NCBI GenBank assembly: GCA_031769625.1
Contig: JAUIMM010000126.1
Span: 9,740,501 to 9,804,500, forward strand
DNA length: 64,000 nt
Direction: 5' to 3'
From: Taudactylus pleione
Taxonomy: Eukaryota; Chordata; Amphibia; Anura; Myobatrachidae
The notes under the pieces: model-generated
The model's database searches: none
What the model saw: the letters and a program-made list of their open reading frames with translations, nothing else
What the model was told of the DNA's origin: nothing
Program-made: the position numbers and the translations under genes
Part shown: positions 46,252 through 57,409 of the stretch, in pieces
How the letters are laid out: every line of letters starts with the position of its first letter
How positions within the stretch are numbered: the first letter of the stretch is position 1

Positions 46252-46476
46252 TCTGGACCTCAAACTAATTGCCAAATAAAATAGAAAAGAAAAACAAGAG
46301 AGGGGGGGGGGAACAGAAACTATTTGCTATGTATGTCCGTTTAAAATCTAAACCTTGAGCGTAATTCTCCGGTAAATTTATGATGTAGTTTCTCTCAAGA
46401 ATCACACACCATTAATTCACTTAAGTTCTTGTGATAAAAACAAAAATTATCATCATCCCACCGCTTGCCACCAATT

Positions 46477-47348
46477 TGTCACGACCAGCCGGCCGATTCT
46501 CCAAATACCTCAATCTGAGAATCGCCACCAGTGACTTATGGTTACCTCAGCACATGCGGTTACTCTAACACAGTTCAGCCACCACCAACGAAGTTAACGG
46601 GAGTCGTTAGGTTCTCCGCTCAAATCTCAATTTGCACACTCACTTACATATAGGTACGTAGCTTTGACCTCACAGGCTCGTGAATTCAACAAGAACACGG
46701 AGAATACACTGGATTAAGAATGTTTAATCCGAAAAATATTTCCAAGGTTATTGATTACAGAAAAAGGTAGTACAAATATGGACAATACAAATATATCACA
46801 AATAGGTTTCAGAAAGTAAAAGGAATTAAAAATGAAAAAAGAACCCAGAGTCTTTACATCTAGACTCAGTCGTGAAGGAGACACAGGAGCATTGGATTCT
46901 GGCCAGTCGTCAGGACTCTCCTTGGGCAGAAGAACACTTATCACTGAGGGAGATGCATAGTTATACCCTCACAGCTGCACTAGCCCCCACCTTTGGGTTT
47001 TTCACTCTTTCATTGCTGTACACTGGGCATTAAGAAATCGGCCACACCCTTCCATATTGTCTATAGGAAGTAGGGGGTCTTGAAACAGTGTGAAGGGGTC
47101 TTTAGAAACCAATAAGCAGGTAACATACCCTACATTCCTGTCATCTCCCTCCTAAAGGATTTTATATCCCATGACCAGGCTTGACCAGGTCTGACCATCT
47201 GCATTAAAGATGTATCTCTCCCCAAACTTTATGGCCTGTAGAGAGAAGAGATGGTTATCTAGATGCCTGGTTCCAGGAAGACAAATCTCCTCCAAGCTTT
47301 GTATTCCTACAGGTCAAATACAGGACACTGCCTAGAAACCATGTTGAT

Positions 47349-47394
<46 letters not shown>

Positions 47395-47440
47395 TTACAT
47401 GACATCATTCCTGGCGATTATTCTTGAGATAAACGCCACA
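46477..47440 (-). repeat. 5' LTR of the GMR1-like element
   Basis: 964 bp; differs from the 3' LTR by about a dozen substitutions and a longer (TA)n run (47355-47392). As the 5' LTR on the minus strand it would drive transcription toward gag at 46251. Confidence 0.93.
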
Positions 47441-47890
47441 CAGTGTATTCATAAAAAATATTGTGACACTAAGTACAAACACAGTGTATTATTCATAAAA
47501 AATATTGTGACACTGTAAGGGATAGCACAGTGTATTAATTAAAATTATTGTGACACTAAATGGAAACACAGTGTAATATTTAACACATATTGTGACACTG
47601 TAAGTGGTAGCGCAGTGTTTTATTCATAAAAAATATTGTGACACTGTAAGTGGAAAGGTAGTGTATTGGTCAAAATAAATATTGCAACACTGTAAGTGAT
47701 AGCTTAGGGTATTTATAAAAAATATTGTGCCACTGTATAGGATAGCACAGTGTATTATTCATAAAAATTATTGTGACAGTGTAAGTGGAACTATAGTGTA
47801 TTATTCATAAATAATATTGTGGCACTGTAAGTGGTAGCACAGTGTATAATTCATAAAAATATTGTGACACTGTAGATCATTGAGACCTCA
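47441..47890. repeat. ~46-bp minisatellite, right part
   Basis: Continuation of the array at 40006-40418 after the Gypsy. Units read ATATTGTGACACTGTAAGTG and AGCACAGTGTATTATTCATA. Confidence 0.85.
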
Positions 47891-47989
47891 TTGTAATATT
47901 TAAAATTGTTACAAATTGACATGTGTGCTGTACCCCAACTTGTTCATGTTTGTTGATATGGAGTACAATTAGTTGAGAGGAGAGTAAGA

Positions 47990-49250
47990 ACCACATACTA
48001 GTGCTGGAGCTGCTGTCTGTGCCACCAGTCATAACAATACTATTCCATCTACATCATCTATTAAATCCGATGCCCAAGGGCATACAGGGCTTAAGGCAGG
48101 GCATCTAAAATCAAAGAAACAATCTTTTACATTTGTAAGGAAAAAACCATCAAAGGGAAAGTTAGCTGCAGAAAGACATAAAATTGGCAAGATTCCTATC
48201 ACCACACAAAGTGACAAGGAAAGGCTAAGGCCTTGGCCTTTACTTATGACTGATGGTTCTACCTCTTATAATGACGTAAGCCCTTCTCCCTGTAGACATT
48301 TTTAAAAAATGTAAATCGTTAAAGCACAGGAACCAACTGTGCACTCAGGAATGTCACAAATCCCTGAGGAGAGTTTAAGTGTGTTGGCAGGTGCCATGTG
48401 TGAGCCTGATGTTTCCAAAACTGTACTCGAAGGGGAACCTTCTTCCTCCATTTGTGCATCCTCTGCGAATGTGGGAAAGAGCAGCACAAGTCAACATACT
48501 GACATATAAATCGAGTATTCTTATGTGGAAGTGCACCAGGATGAGGAGGATATATGTGTAGCTGACACTAATATGGATGTTGATGATGAGGATGTTGTTG
48601 ATGATGATGGTGTTTGTGTAAATCAGGCCCTAGTGGAAACAGTTGTTGCCCATGATAAGAAAAAGCCCATTGACATGTCTGGACATAAAACTAAAAAATC
48701 TATGTCTTACGTGTGGAATAATTTCTACCGAAATCTGGACAACAATTGTCTAGCCATCTGTACCCATTGTCATGCCACAGTAAGTAGAAGTAGGTAACCA
48801 AGAAGTAACCATCTATGAACCTCCCTCCTGTTACAATGCATCCATAAACAGTGTTTGCAAAATTCTGAAACTTTGGCTAAAAAATTAACAGCAAGCAGTC
48901 CAACATCAGCTAACTCCCTTCTTTCTGCTAGATCCAAGCACCTGGCATCTTCACCACCAACACCTTCATTAACAATATCCTCATTCATGATCGGAACTAG
49001 TCCTGCATCCAATTTGATAAGGCTAACTCAGTCTATCCCCTATCCTTGAGTGCTACGCCTTCTGCTGCTGGGAGTGGTTCTTCATCCCAGAAGGGGACCA
49101 GGAAGACTACTAGTAGTAGTTCAACAAAATAATTGACTGTTAAACAATCCTTTGCAAGGGGAAGCAAGTATGACAGCAGTCACTCAGTTGTACCGCGGAT
49201 CACTGATACCATAAAATCTTACCTTGGCACTCCTGAAAATTTTCAAGAAT
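47990..49250 (+). pseudogene. hAT transposase remnant with BED-type zinc finger
   Basis: Broken coding text in several frames. An acidic segment (VHQDEEDICVADTNMDVDDEDVVDDD, positions 48525-48620) precedes a BED-type finger SYVWNNFYRNLDNNCLAICTHC (about 48700-48770), with the first Cys pair present and a stop where the His pair should follow. Further on, 49055-49200 is homologous at DNA level to 63270-63420 of the other hAT copy (GCTGCTGGGAGTGGTTCTTC, ATGACAGCAGTCA). This ties both to one family. Hermes-like DNA-binding and catalytic domains after this point are absent. Confidence 0.75.
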
Positions 49251-49260
49251 GCTGACCCAT

Positions 49261-50506
49261 GCCCCAAAAATTGCCTCCACATGTCAATCATTCTGCAGCT
49301 TAGGAGGCACTGCAAGCGATCTCACAAAACGAGATCTGTACATCCGCAGTGCGGCGTCTGTGCATGCACAGATCTTACACCATCGGAGATGTACGTAAAC
49401 CATCAGGCCCTCAGTGCTATCCTAATGTAAGTCATTTTTTTAAGGACTGTTTACATTTTTCATTTTCTATTTGTATTCATCTAATATGTATATGCAAATA
49501 TAGTATAATCCTCTTATAGAATGATAGGCTGCTATCCAGGGGATATGCATGTCATACAGTAATTGGGAGTGGGATATAACATAACTATAAGAATGATCAT
49601 CTTAAAAGAAAAAAACTAAGAATATAACCTAGCCAGCTAATAGGTCACATGAATAGCTTCCTGAGTGTGCTGACAGCTTGTACAGAGACATAAAAAAACT
49701 ATGTCTAACACATACTGTAAATTCCCCTGTGCTAGACACACTATGGAAATAAAGCATTGAAGTTACCATACCTTTTACAAAAAACATCTACTTGCTCTTG
49801 GCTTCAAACCATTTTTAACTTTTTGCAGCTGCAATAAATCCCCCCCACTGATTACTACAGTGTATCATGTAACATTAGAAATCCTGAAAAAAACATATTT
49901 TTTCGGGTAAAAACAACAACAAAATAAAACAAAAGCATCATCAGAAAAAAGTTATCAATATTAATATCAACACTGATCTGCTGCCATTCAAACAAAGTAC
50001 ACCCACATAAGCATATAATGAATAGCACAGCCATCTAACATTTTAATAAGAAAAATATTCATTATTCCAGTAAAATGTACAGGACAGGATGTTGCAGAGA
50101 ACAACAAACATGGCATAACATTATGGCTCATCTCTATTACTGGCAGAAAATATCCATTCTTGTAGTTTGGGAAACACATCGCCCAAGCAAAATCAGCCCA
50201 CACAACATTGCTTGGAAAAGGATGCAGGGGATTTTCTGCTTACATTGTTTAACTGTTAACTGAAAAAGTCTCTGTCAAAGTCAGCAAACAAGAAAACATT
50301 TAACTTAATTGCAAGAAGAAGGAAGATGAGGGCATAATCACTTTAACTATATATATCTGTAATTTCTCTAAACTATTTTGGTCAAAGCAATATTTTTGAA
50401 CAACTTTGGAAACTGAGCTTATTGAGTTAATGAAATCCAGCATCCCAGCATAACAGAAGAACTGTGGAGCATATTTTCCTTTCATAATTTTGGTTTTGGA
50501 CAGGTC
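49261..50506. other. Unassigned AT-rich sequence
   Basis: No gene recognised. GCAATAAATCCCCCC near 49840 resembles the right end of the CAATGGGG MITE family, without a partner. GATCTGTACATCCGCAGTGC near 49332 may be a repeat scrap. Confidence 0.35.
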
Positions 50507-50509
50507 AGT

Positions 50510-51636
50510 GAGCCTGATTCAGTACAGATCACAAGTGCAACTATGGACGCACAACAAGCAATTGTTTGCCATCGTGCACATGTATTAGCTGCACTATGGG
50601 CCTGATTCAGAGCCGGATGCTATTTGCGTACGGTCGTTCCCAAAAAGGGGCCGGCTATTTAAATTGAGCGCTCGCTCTTTGGGGTTTGTTGATGCCTGTA
50701 TGTCTGAGCGAGCGAACTAAAAATGCGCTCGCTATTTTGTAAAGACGCCCCTTTGCCGTTCGCATCACATGTCATCTCTGGTATTTATTAGATTAATTGG
50801 GTACATCGAAAGGCATCAAACTGCTCGCAGTGCTTGTGGTAGGTTTTTCTAATCGCTATCACTGCGAGCAGTTCAGGCTAAAAGACAACTAAGTGACGTG
50901 GTCGATGACGCTCCTTTTCTAATTATGCACTCCCATTAAATGCCCTTTTGACCATTAGGCACGCCTGCGTTCGGATCTCCACTCCCCCGTTTTCAAACAC
51001 CTTCCCCTGTTACCACCCACAAACGGTACATTCTGTCAATCAAATTAGCAGCCCTCGCTGTTTTCCGAGCGCACGATTTCCGATCGCAATGACTGTTTTG
51101 CGCATGCGCATTATGACCCATACGCATGCGCAGTTGTGTGAACATCGCTCAGAGCAAACGAGCGGCCGCTCATGAGCGGCTCTGAATCAGGCCCCATGTG
51201 TGCGCAGAGATCGCACTGCAATTATGGACACACAGAGAAACCCATCGCAGAGTGAGTGACAGGATGTCAGTGTTTGGGGGTGGTGATGGGGGAGTGGTTT
51301 ATAAAACGCAGGCATATCTATCCATTTGAACGCCATTTCCTGGGCATGCATAAATTAGCTACTGCATTTGCATATGCAGCATGAGAGCTCTCTGCGTACG
51401 ATGAGACTTGCAGTGTCTGCAGAAGGTCAGACCTGCTGCAAATGCTGCGTGAGTGGTTGATGTGTGTCGATGGTACCAATGTTTACATCTAAGAGTGACA
51501 TTGGACATGTGTGATAAAGCAGAAGTGGGCATCTTTATGCCAGATGAGCTTTGGCAAGCATTAACATATTTTTGCATCTGCATTCCGTACAGAATTGCAG
51601 CTGCAATCGCAATTGCGATCAGTACTGAACAGGCCC
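50510..51636. mobile_element. Harbinger-type MITE, outer copy, with a second MITE nested inside
   Basis: Ends GAGCCTGATTCAGTAC and GTACTGAACAGGCCC, with the target duplication AGT on both sides (50507-50509, 51637-51639). It is interrupted by the related MITE at 50598-51194. The right arm has GCAATCGCAATTGCGATC, the left arm GATCACAAGTGC. Confidence 0.85.
50598..51194. mobile_element. Harbinger-type MITE, inner copy, 597 bp
   Basis: Ends GGGCCTGATTCAGAGCC and GGCTCTGAATCAGGCCC; flanks TAT and CAT. It is a close relative of 28835-29439: both contain TTAATTATGCAC/CTAATTATGCAC and AGGCACACCTGCGTTCGCAT-type text. It lies inside the outer MITE, so it is the younger insertion. Confidence 0.85.
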
Positions 51637-51722
51637 AGTGTTTTTTAATCACTACTTCATGGCACTGATGATGTTTTTTTTTTATAGATGTCTTCTAGGA
51701 TGACAATACTCCCATCTATAGA

Positions 51723-52290
51723 GCATGTCTGACCGGAATCGGTATGACATACCGCCGGACTAAAGCCCGGCGGATGTAATACCGGTGCCAGAAGGCAGAA
51801 GAATGAAGATCCCGAAAAGGTAAGTATTTAAGCTATCCCTAACCCTTCCCCCCTAACCCTAAACCTCCCTTAGGGGTGCCTAACCCTAACCTCCCCCCCT
51901 AGTGCCTAACCCTAACCTCCCCCCAGGGGCATCTAAACCTTAACTCCTCTCCCCACATCCTGAACCTAACCATAACCTCCCCCCTGGGTGTGCCTAACCC
52001 TAACCACCCCTTCCCCTTGCCTAACCCTCCCAGGGGGGGAGCCTAACTCTAATCTCCCCATAAGCCACTAAACCTAATCCTCCCCCCATGGATATCTTCT
52101 CCCAACACCCGGCTTACCTTCGTTCGGTATGCCGGGCATCGGGATTTCAGCATGGAGATAATGATAGGCGTCGGTATTTAGATGACTATCATAAGTCCCA
52201 TGCCAGGATTTCACAGTCGGGAAGCCGGAGGTTGGCATTTTGCCCGCCGGCTTCGTGTCCGCATACCCGTCTGACCATCTAACGGTTTGT
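51723..52290. repeat. Interspersed element with telomere-like CCCTAA repeats, second copy
   Basis: TCTGACCGGAATCGG on the left and CGTCTGACCATC on the right are short related flanks. From 51836 to 52080 TGCCTAACCCTAACCTCCCC units repeat about eight times with variation. CCGGCGG and CCGCCGG pair across the element. Compare with 36861-37230. Confidence 0.6.
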
Positions 52291-52857
52291 TTAGCATGAA
52301 GTGACACTGATGTTTTCCATAAGGAATGGCCTTTTCATCCACTAGATCTGAACAAAAATGAGCATTATTCAAAAAAAAAAGACCTGTGACAGCATTATTC
52401 CATCCATCAACTAGGAATCAGTTATGTGACTTTCTTGTGGAAAAAATGGTTCTGCATCTAACGTGCACATTATCAGACATTGGTGGACTTTATGTCATAG
52501 CACATGATGGTACAATGCATTATTTAATGACTATAAGCCTATTTATTAAGCCAAAATCATGCAGAAATGACTGCTCATAACTGAGGCACCATTTTAGTAT
52601 AGCTGGAATTTAACAAAGGCAGAATGCAAGAAAAATCAGCAATATATCCTGCATTCAGCAATTTAAAGCAATGGTTATTGGGTTATCCATCAAACTATCA
52701 AGCTCCAAAGACCTTAGCTTATTGGAGTAGCTAACACCATAATCAGATGATAATAGCCAGTGTAGCCTATAGGCAGCAGTAGCACCAGAGTGGGCTCCTC
52801 TGATCACTTACTGTCAGTTTGTATGAACGCGCAGTCCAGTGCATGCACAGTACAAAC
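52291..52857. other. Unassigned sequence
   Basis: No recognised feature. Confidence 0.3.
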
Positions 52858-52860
52858 ACA

Positions 52861-53366
52861 GGCCCTGATTCAGAGCCGGACGCTCTGACCAGAGCGCTCG
52901 CTCTGAATCAGGGCCCTCCTCCATTAAAATGGAGCGTCCTCCTGGACGCTCGTATAACTGTGGGTCACCACCCACAGCATATACGAATGTCCAACAAGAT
53001 GGTCGCGATGGTCTTGACCATCGCGACCATCGGACTTGCGAGTGAAATCCTGTGGTCGGGTTTCTCAACCACAAGCCCTGGAGTGATTTTGGCTCTATCA
53101 GAGCCAAAATCACTCCCACTGACATCACTAGTGATGTCAGTGGGGCCGGCTTCAGACGGTAGGAGTTCCCATGGGAACGCCTCCGTCTGGCAGGCACGCC
53201 CACCAAAGGGGGCATGCTGTCAATCAACATCGACAGCACGCCCCTTTGGTGTGAGACCCGGAGCGATGGAAAGTCCTTCGCTTGCCAGGTCTCGCGCATG
53301 CGCAGTGGGGAACATCGACCCACTTGCGAGCGTACTGCCGCTCGCGAGTGGGTCTGAATGACCCCC
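52861..53366. mobile_element. MITE built of consecutive perfect hairpins, Harbinger-like ends
   Basis: Ends GGCCCTGATTCAGAGC and GGGTCTGAATGACCCCC, with ACA duplicated (52858-52860, 53367-53369). Inside is a chain of inverted repeats: an 8-bp stem at 52932-52951, a 7-bp stem at 52959-52976, a 16-bp stem with 2-base loop at 52998-53031, a 15-bp stem at 53082-53114, and a perfect 30-bp palindrome at 53115-53144. A longer imperfect pair follows near 53197-53252. No coding. Confidence 0.85.
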
Positions 53367-53555
53367 ACAGTTTTCACCACTGTGTTAAGCAAGCTACAGT
53401 ATGAAGAAATGGCTGCCAACACATACTGTATGTCAGGTTACCCATACACTATTTCATCATATGAAGACAAAGTTAATATTGAACAATGACAATTTAGTAT
53501 TGAGTATTTAGTATTCTGGCGTAAATTCATTTAGGTCTGTGCTATTAATTTACTG

Positions 53556-53556
<1 letters not shown>

Positions 53557-53592
<36 letters not shown>
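53557..53592. repeat. (TA)n microsatellite
   Basis: A dinucleotide run of about 17 units just beyond the chromodomain end of the decayed Gypsy; it may have replaced that element's 3' LTR junction. Confidence 0.85.
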
Positions 53593-53596
<4 letters not shown>

Positions 53597-54680
53597 AAAC
53601 TTCTGGTGGTGGGGCTTCCAGCATGGCACAAATGTTCTTATGGGAGAAATTCCTGATATCTTGTGTAGCATGGACATCTCTTACCCCCAGCCAGGATTGC
53701 TCATCTAGACTGTATCCCTTACAGTCTATCATATATTGCAGGGTGCTTCTGTATCTGCAGACATCTAAAACCTGCTTGATGTTTTGCTCCTCCTGAGATG
53801 ACACTACAGCTTCGGATGGTGGCGTGTCTTGGGAGGAGTATTTTTTGGTTATGAGTGGCTTTAGCAGTGAGATGTGGAAAATATTGGGGATCTGCAGAGA
53901 TTGATTGAAAACCTGGGTGATTTGGAAGGGGCCGAAGTACCTACAGTAGGAACAAGTGTCAAAGAGGGTTCCCGTGGATTAATATTCCTGGTTAATAATG
54001 ATACTTTGTCTCCATGACCCAAACATGGGCCCTTCTTTTGCTTTATATTGGCCCACTGTTTTGTATGCAGCAGAGGATTTAGCCAGCAGTGAATTTACAC
54101 TATTGTCCAATGCTGGTACTTTCAATGTCGAGGTAACAGGAGGTTTGGGAAGTATGCGGTGGTACCAATGGAGATAAAAATATAGTGCAGATCCTGTACT
54201 GCAGGTTATGGCCAAATTCTGCCTGAGAGTCTACCCAGTCCTCCTGGTCACCTAAGAACTACTGTACATACACAGGAGGTCTTGAGGTCCTGGTTAACGC
54301 TCTCAGTATGACCATTAGACTGAGGGTGATACATTGAGGAAAATGTCAGTTCTATACCTACTTGTTTGCAGAATGCCCTTTAGAACTGGGATGTTAACTT
54401 GGTACCCCTATCCAATGCGATGTCTCTGGGGCAACTGTGGACTCCTATATTTTGTCACAAATAAAAATGAACATGACAACTCCAGTGCTGAGTGTATGAC
54501 CTTGAGGAGAACAAAGTAGGCCACCTTGGTGAAATGATCCACTGGATTGGGGAGTGGATGCAGTGGCCCTTGAGACTTCATTCTGTGGGGTTTTTTATTG
54601 GGCATACTTGTCACAGGTGGACACTTATTACTAAATTTCTCTTGGGAGAGGAAGTGGATCATTTTCCGGGTGGCAAGATA
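53593..54680 (-). pseudogene. Chromovirus integrase with C-terminal chromodomain, broken
   Basis: The zinc-finger side of integrase ends in GPLHPLPNP near 54580 and jumps straight to VDHFTKVAYFVLL, so about 30 residues holding the first catalytic Asp are deleted. HPQSNGHTE with the catalytic Glu follows near 54325 in another frame. FGPFQITQVFNQSLQIPN near 53935-53885 is the GPY/F module. The chromodomain lies at about 53770-53640 (VLDVCRYRSTLQYMIDCKGY, EQSWL), where Cys replaces the usual Trp before KGY. Chromodomains steer insertion toward marked chromatin. Confidence 0.85.
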
Positions 54681-54800
54681 TCCTACAAATTGTGATGTGT
54701 GGACCCAGTGAAGTCATTCGGGTCTCAACCCTTCAGACTCATATGATTTTCTGGGGGAAAATCCTGATGGGATGGTATCTGGTTTAGGATTCACCTCCAC

Positions 54801-55292
54801 TTATCTGTCCATATTGTCGAATGAGTGGGATAGAGCATCTGCTTTGGTGTTCTGAGAGCCTGGCCAAAAGGTGATATCAAGTTGAAACCTGGAAAAGAAC
54901 AGTGACCAGCGTGCTTGTCTTGGGTTTAGTCTGTTGGATGAATGCAGATATGCCAGGTTTTTGTGACCTGTAAATACTGTCATCAGTTTAATGGCTAGGA
55001 GTTCCTTGTCCCCAATGCTGTAGTTCCTCTCTGTGGGCAGCATCATGTGGAAATGATATCCGCAGGGGTGAAAATTCTTCATGGTATCCCTTGGTAATAC
55101 TACCCCAGTTCCAATAGAGGATGCATTCAACTCCAGTATGAAGGATAGATAGGTGTCCAGATGTTTGAGGGTAGTGGCCAAAGTGAAGGCCTGTTTCAGG
55201 ATTGTCATGGCTACAGACACTTGAGACTCCTGGGAAGAGTCAGGCTTACTAGGAAATATAAACTGAGGTGGTTTTAGGAATGACCTGTTCAT
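54801..55292 (-). pseudogene. Chromovirus RNase H domain
   Basis: Open for 163 codons. LKQAFTLATTLKHLD leads into FILELNASSIGTGVVL, in which Asn replaces the first catalytic Asp of the family's FILEVDAS motif. ERNYSIGDKELLAIKL holds the Glu. The usual TDHKNL is FTGHKNL here, so another Asp is lost. It ends NTKADALSHSFD. The domain is recognisable but catalytically dead. Confidence 0.88.
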
Positions 55293-55309
55293 GAAATATC
55301 ACTGGCATG

Positions 55310-56546
55310 AAATAAAAGTAAATAGAATTTATTCAAGAACAAAAACTGTATGGCAAAGTTCCACATTAAATCTCAATAACACAAAGTTCATGACATGCAC
55401 TAACAGGTGCAGGGGTATGCCCATATGCCCATATGAGAAACAAAGTTTGAAGTACACACTGAACTGGTGTGGGGAGAAACCTTGAGTCCAACATGAGGCT
55501 ATTGCCTCAGGTTAGGATGGAGGTCAATAATAGGGTTGAGCCCTGTAGCGTGACGGAGGTCCGGAACAGGGTTGAGCCCTGAGATGTAACAAGATCCAGA
55601 ACGAGGTTAAGCCCTGAGACATAATGAAGATCCAGAACAGTGTTGAGCCCTGACACATGATGAGGGTCCGGAACAGTGTTGAGCCATGAGACGTGATGAG
55701 GGTCCGGAACGGGGTTGAGCACTGAGACGTGATGCAGATCCAGAACAGGGTTGAGCCCTGCAGCAGGATGAAGGTCTGGAGCAGGGTTGAGCCCTGCGAT
55801 GTGATGAAGGACTGGAGCAAGGTTGAGCCCTGCAATGTGATGAAGGTCTGGAGCAGGTTTGAGCCCTGCGGCGTAATGAAGGTCCGGAGCAGGGTTGAGC
55901 CCTGCGGTGTAGTGAAGATCCGGGGCAGAGTTGAGCCCTGTGGTGTAATGAAGGTCAGGAGCAGGGTTGAGCCGTGCGGTGTAATGGGGTTCTGGTAAAG
56001 ATAGACTGTAGAAGAAGTAACCCCAGTGTCCATATGAGTCAATAATAACAAGTAAACCAAATAGTGGAGCGTAGAATGGAATAGTAGTAATAGAGCAGGA
56101 TAACAACGGAAAGACAATGGCAATGCTGAACTCTGTAGTGCAGCTGGTAACCTGTATCAGAACTTGAACCGGAACACAAGCAGGAATGTAGCGAGGTCCA
56201 CAGCATACACCAAGCACAGGGGGGATCTGGCAGGAGTCCAAGGAAGACCTGAAGGTAACATTGCACAGACAATGAGGCACAGTTAGTAACAGGCTTTATA
56301 CTAGAGGTCTGTGATCCATAGGAAGTTCAGAACATGTGACCCAAATACAATCAGGTTTGGAATAATAAGCAATCAAGGAATCCAACAACCTGATGACACC
56401 TAAGAAACAGATTATCACTTTAACTCTCTGCACAGCACACTGCATGTGATGAACGCCAGCAACCAGGATAGATCCTCCAACGACCACAATGGAACTTCGG
56501 CAAGTTTAGTTTATCTTTATGTACTGAAATAGTCAAAGTCCTGACA
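55310..56546 (-). mobile_element. LTR-like insertion with a 36-bp minisatellite, inside the chromovirus
   Basis: On the minus strand it opens TGTCAGGACTTTGAC at 56546. A TATA-like ACTAGTATAAAGC lies near 56295, and TTGAATAAATTC (poly(A) signal) is near its far end at 55330. This is the layout of a solo LTR. It separates the reverse transcriptase from the RNase H of the host Gypsy. I could not fix a target duplication. Like the block at 11638-12572 it contains a 36-bp tandem repeat. Confidence 0.55.
55515..55990. repeat. 36-bp minisatellite, about 13 copies
   Basis: The unit is near GGAGCAGGGTTGAGCCCTGC followed by GGTGTAATGAAGGTCC. GGTTGAGCCC is the most constant part. Being a multiple of three, it gives long repetitive open frames on both strands (12-residue periods); these are not genes. 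Confidence 0.9.
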
Positions 56547-56579
56547 AGCATATTGAAGGCCTGAATGGCTTCTGGTGGT

Positions 56580-57270
56580 TACTCCCTTTTATGGTGAGGG
56601 CCATTATCAGGGTTGCCACTGTAAAGTAGTTTTAAATGAACTGCTGGTAGTATTTTGAAAATTCCAGGAATCGTTGCATGGGTCAGAGGCCAGTAGGCAG
56701 TTGCTACTCTTTGATAGCCTGGAGTTTTGCCGAATTCATCGCCAGAACCATGCCTCAAATGATATACCCAAGGAAAGGTAGCGAGGTCTGCTCGAACTGA
56801 CGCTGTCCAGTTTGCCATATAAGTGGTTGGCTTGTAGTCATTTGACCATTTCTTTTATCTGTTGATGGTGTGTCATGAGGCAAGAAAAGAAGATTAAAAT
56901 GTAGTCTAGGTAGACTACAATACATGAGTACAGCAGATTTTGAAATATCTAATTCATGAATCCCTAATAGACTGCCGGGGCATTGCAGAGCCCAAACCAG
57001 ATACTTGAAGTGCCCGCCCCTTATGGTAAAAGCTGTCTACCACTCACCTTCTTGTCAAATCCAGATAAGGTTATAGGCCATCCTTAGATCCAGCTTGGTA
57101 AAGACAGTAGCCCAATTCAGTCAGGTGAATATTTTGACAATGAGTGGAGTGATGTACACATTTTTAGTGGTTATGGCATTGAGATCCCTGTATTCAATGC
57201 AAGAACAGAGTGCTCCAACCTTTCTCGCTATGAAGAAGAACCCTTCAATTAGTTATTTTGGATGTAGTCC
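56580..57270 (-). pseudogene. Chromovirus reverse transcriptase, broken
   Basis: FFFIARKVGALCSCIEYRDL (about 57245-57190) and YRDLNAITTKNVYITPLI match the Gypsy RT start. FTKLDLRMAYNLI follows near 57110 and GGHFKYLV near 57005. The catalytic box reads VVYLDYILIF near 56920, Tyr replacing the second Asp. It ends with thumb text down to the ALTIKG block near 56590. Several frameshifts and stops interrupt it. Confidence 0.82.
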
Positions 57271-57409
57271 CACAAAACCTGGGTCTCTGGCAATTAGAGT
57301 GAGAAAATCCACTCCTGAGGTAAGGACTATACTGGAACCAGGTTGATCCCACAGTCACCCTCCCAGTGAGGTGACATCTGCTCCACTCTCTGTTTCTCAA
57401 AGATGTCTG

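Larger units (their letters stand above)
40419..47440 (-). mobile_element. GMR1-like Ty3/Gypsy retrotransposon, nearly complete and young
   Basis: Two LTRs (40419-41364, 46477-47440) begin TGTCACGACC and end ACGCCACA, with the 5-bp duplication CAGTG at 40414-40418 and 47441-47445. The element runs on the minus strand. Coding order is Gag, protease, integrase, reverse transcriptase, RNase H: integrase before reverse transcriptase, the known GMR1 arrangement and opposite to ordinary Gypsy. A purine tract (TTCAGGGGGAGG on the minus strand, 41376-41365) abuts the 3' LTR, and a TGGTGGCAAGCGGTGGGA primer-site-like sequence follows the 5' LTR. The LTRs differ by about 12 substitutions in roughly 930 aligned bases, plus a longer (TA)n in one copy, implying fairly recent insertion. 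Frameshifts in pol make this copy inactive. Confidence 0.93.
39347..49260 (+). mobile_element. hAT element with transposase remnant, split by the GMR1-like Gypsy
   Basis: It starts TAGAGGTAAGCGGG at 39347 (octamer CTATATAT before it) and continues GGATCC..., GATCCGAGCC, AGGCAAAATGTCAGCACCCCGC, GTATATAAGT and GCGCCATTTGC. This is the same 5' region order as the copy at 61940, with a TATA-like box. Minisatellites follow (39560-39900, and 40010-40418 continuing at 47446-47890). A broken transposase remnant lies at about 48000-49250. The right terminus is not recognised, so the end coordinate is approximate. The Gypsy at 40419-47440 landed within the minisatellite. Confidence 0.75.

Noticed and set aside
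52819..53361. Overlapping 180-aa and 202-aa frames on opposite strands
   Set aside because: They coincide with the palindromic MITE; inverted repeats make both strands open.
55507..56280. Open frames of 199-257 aa with 12-residue periodicity on the minus strand
   Set aside because: Produced by the 36-bp minisatellite; open in more than one frame, with no flanking gene structure.
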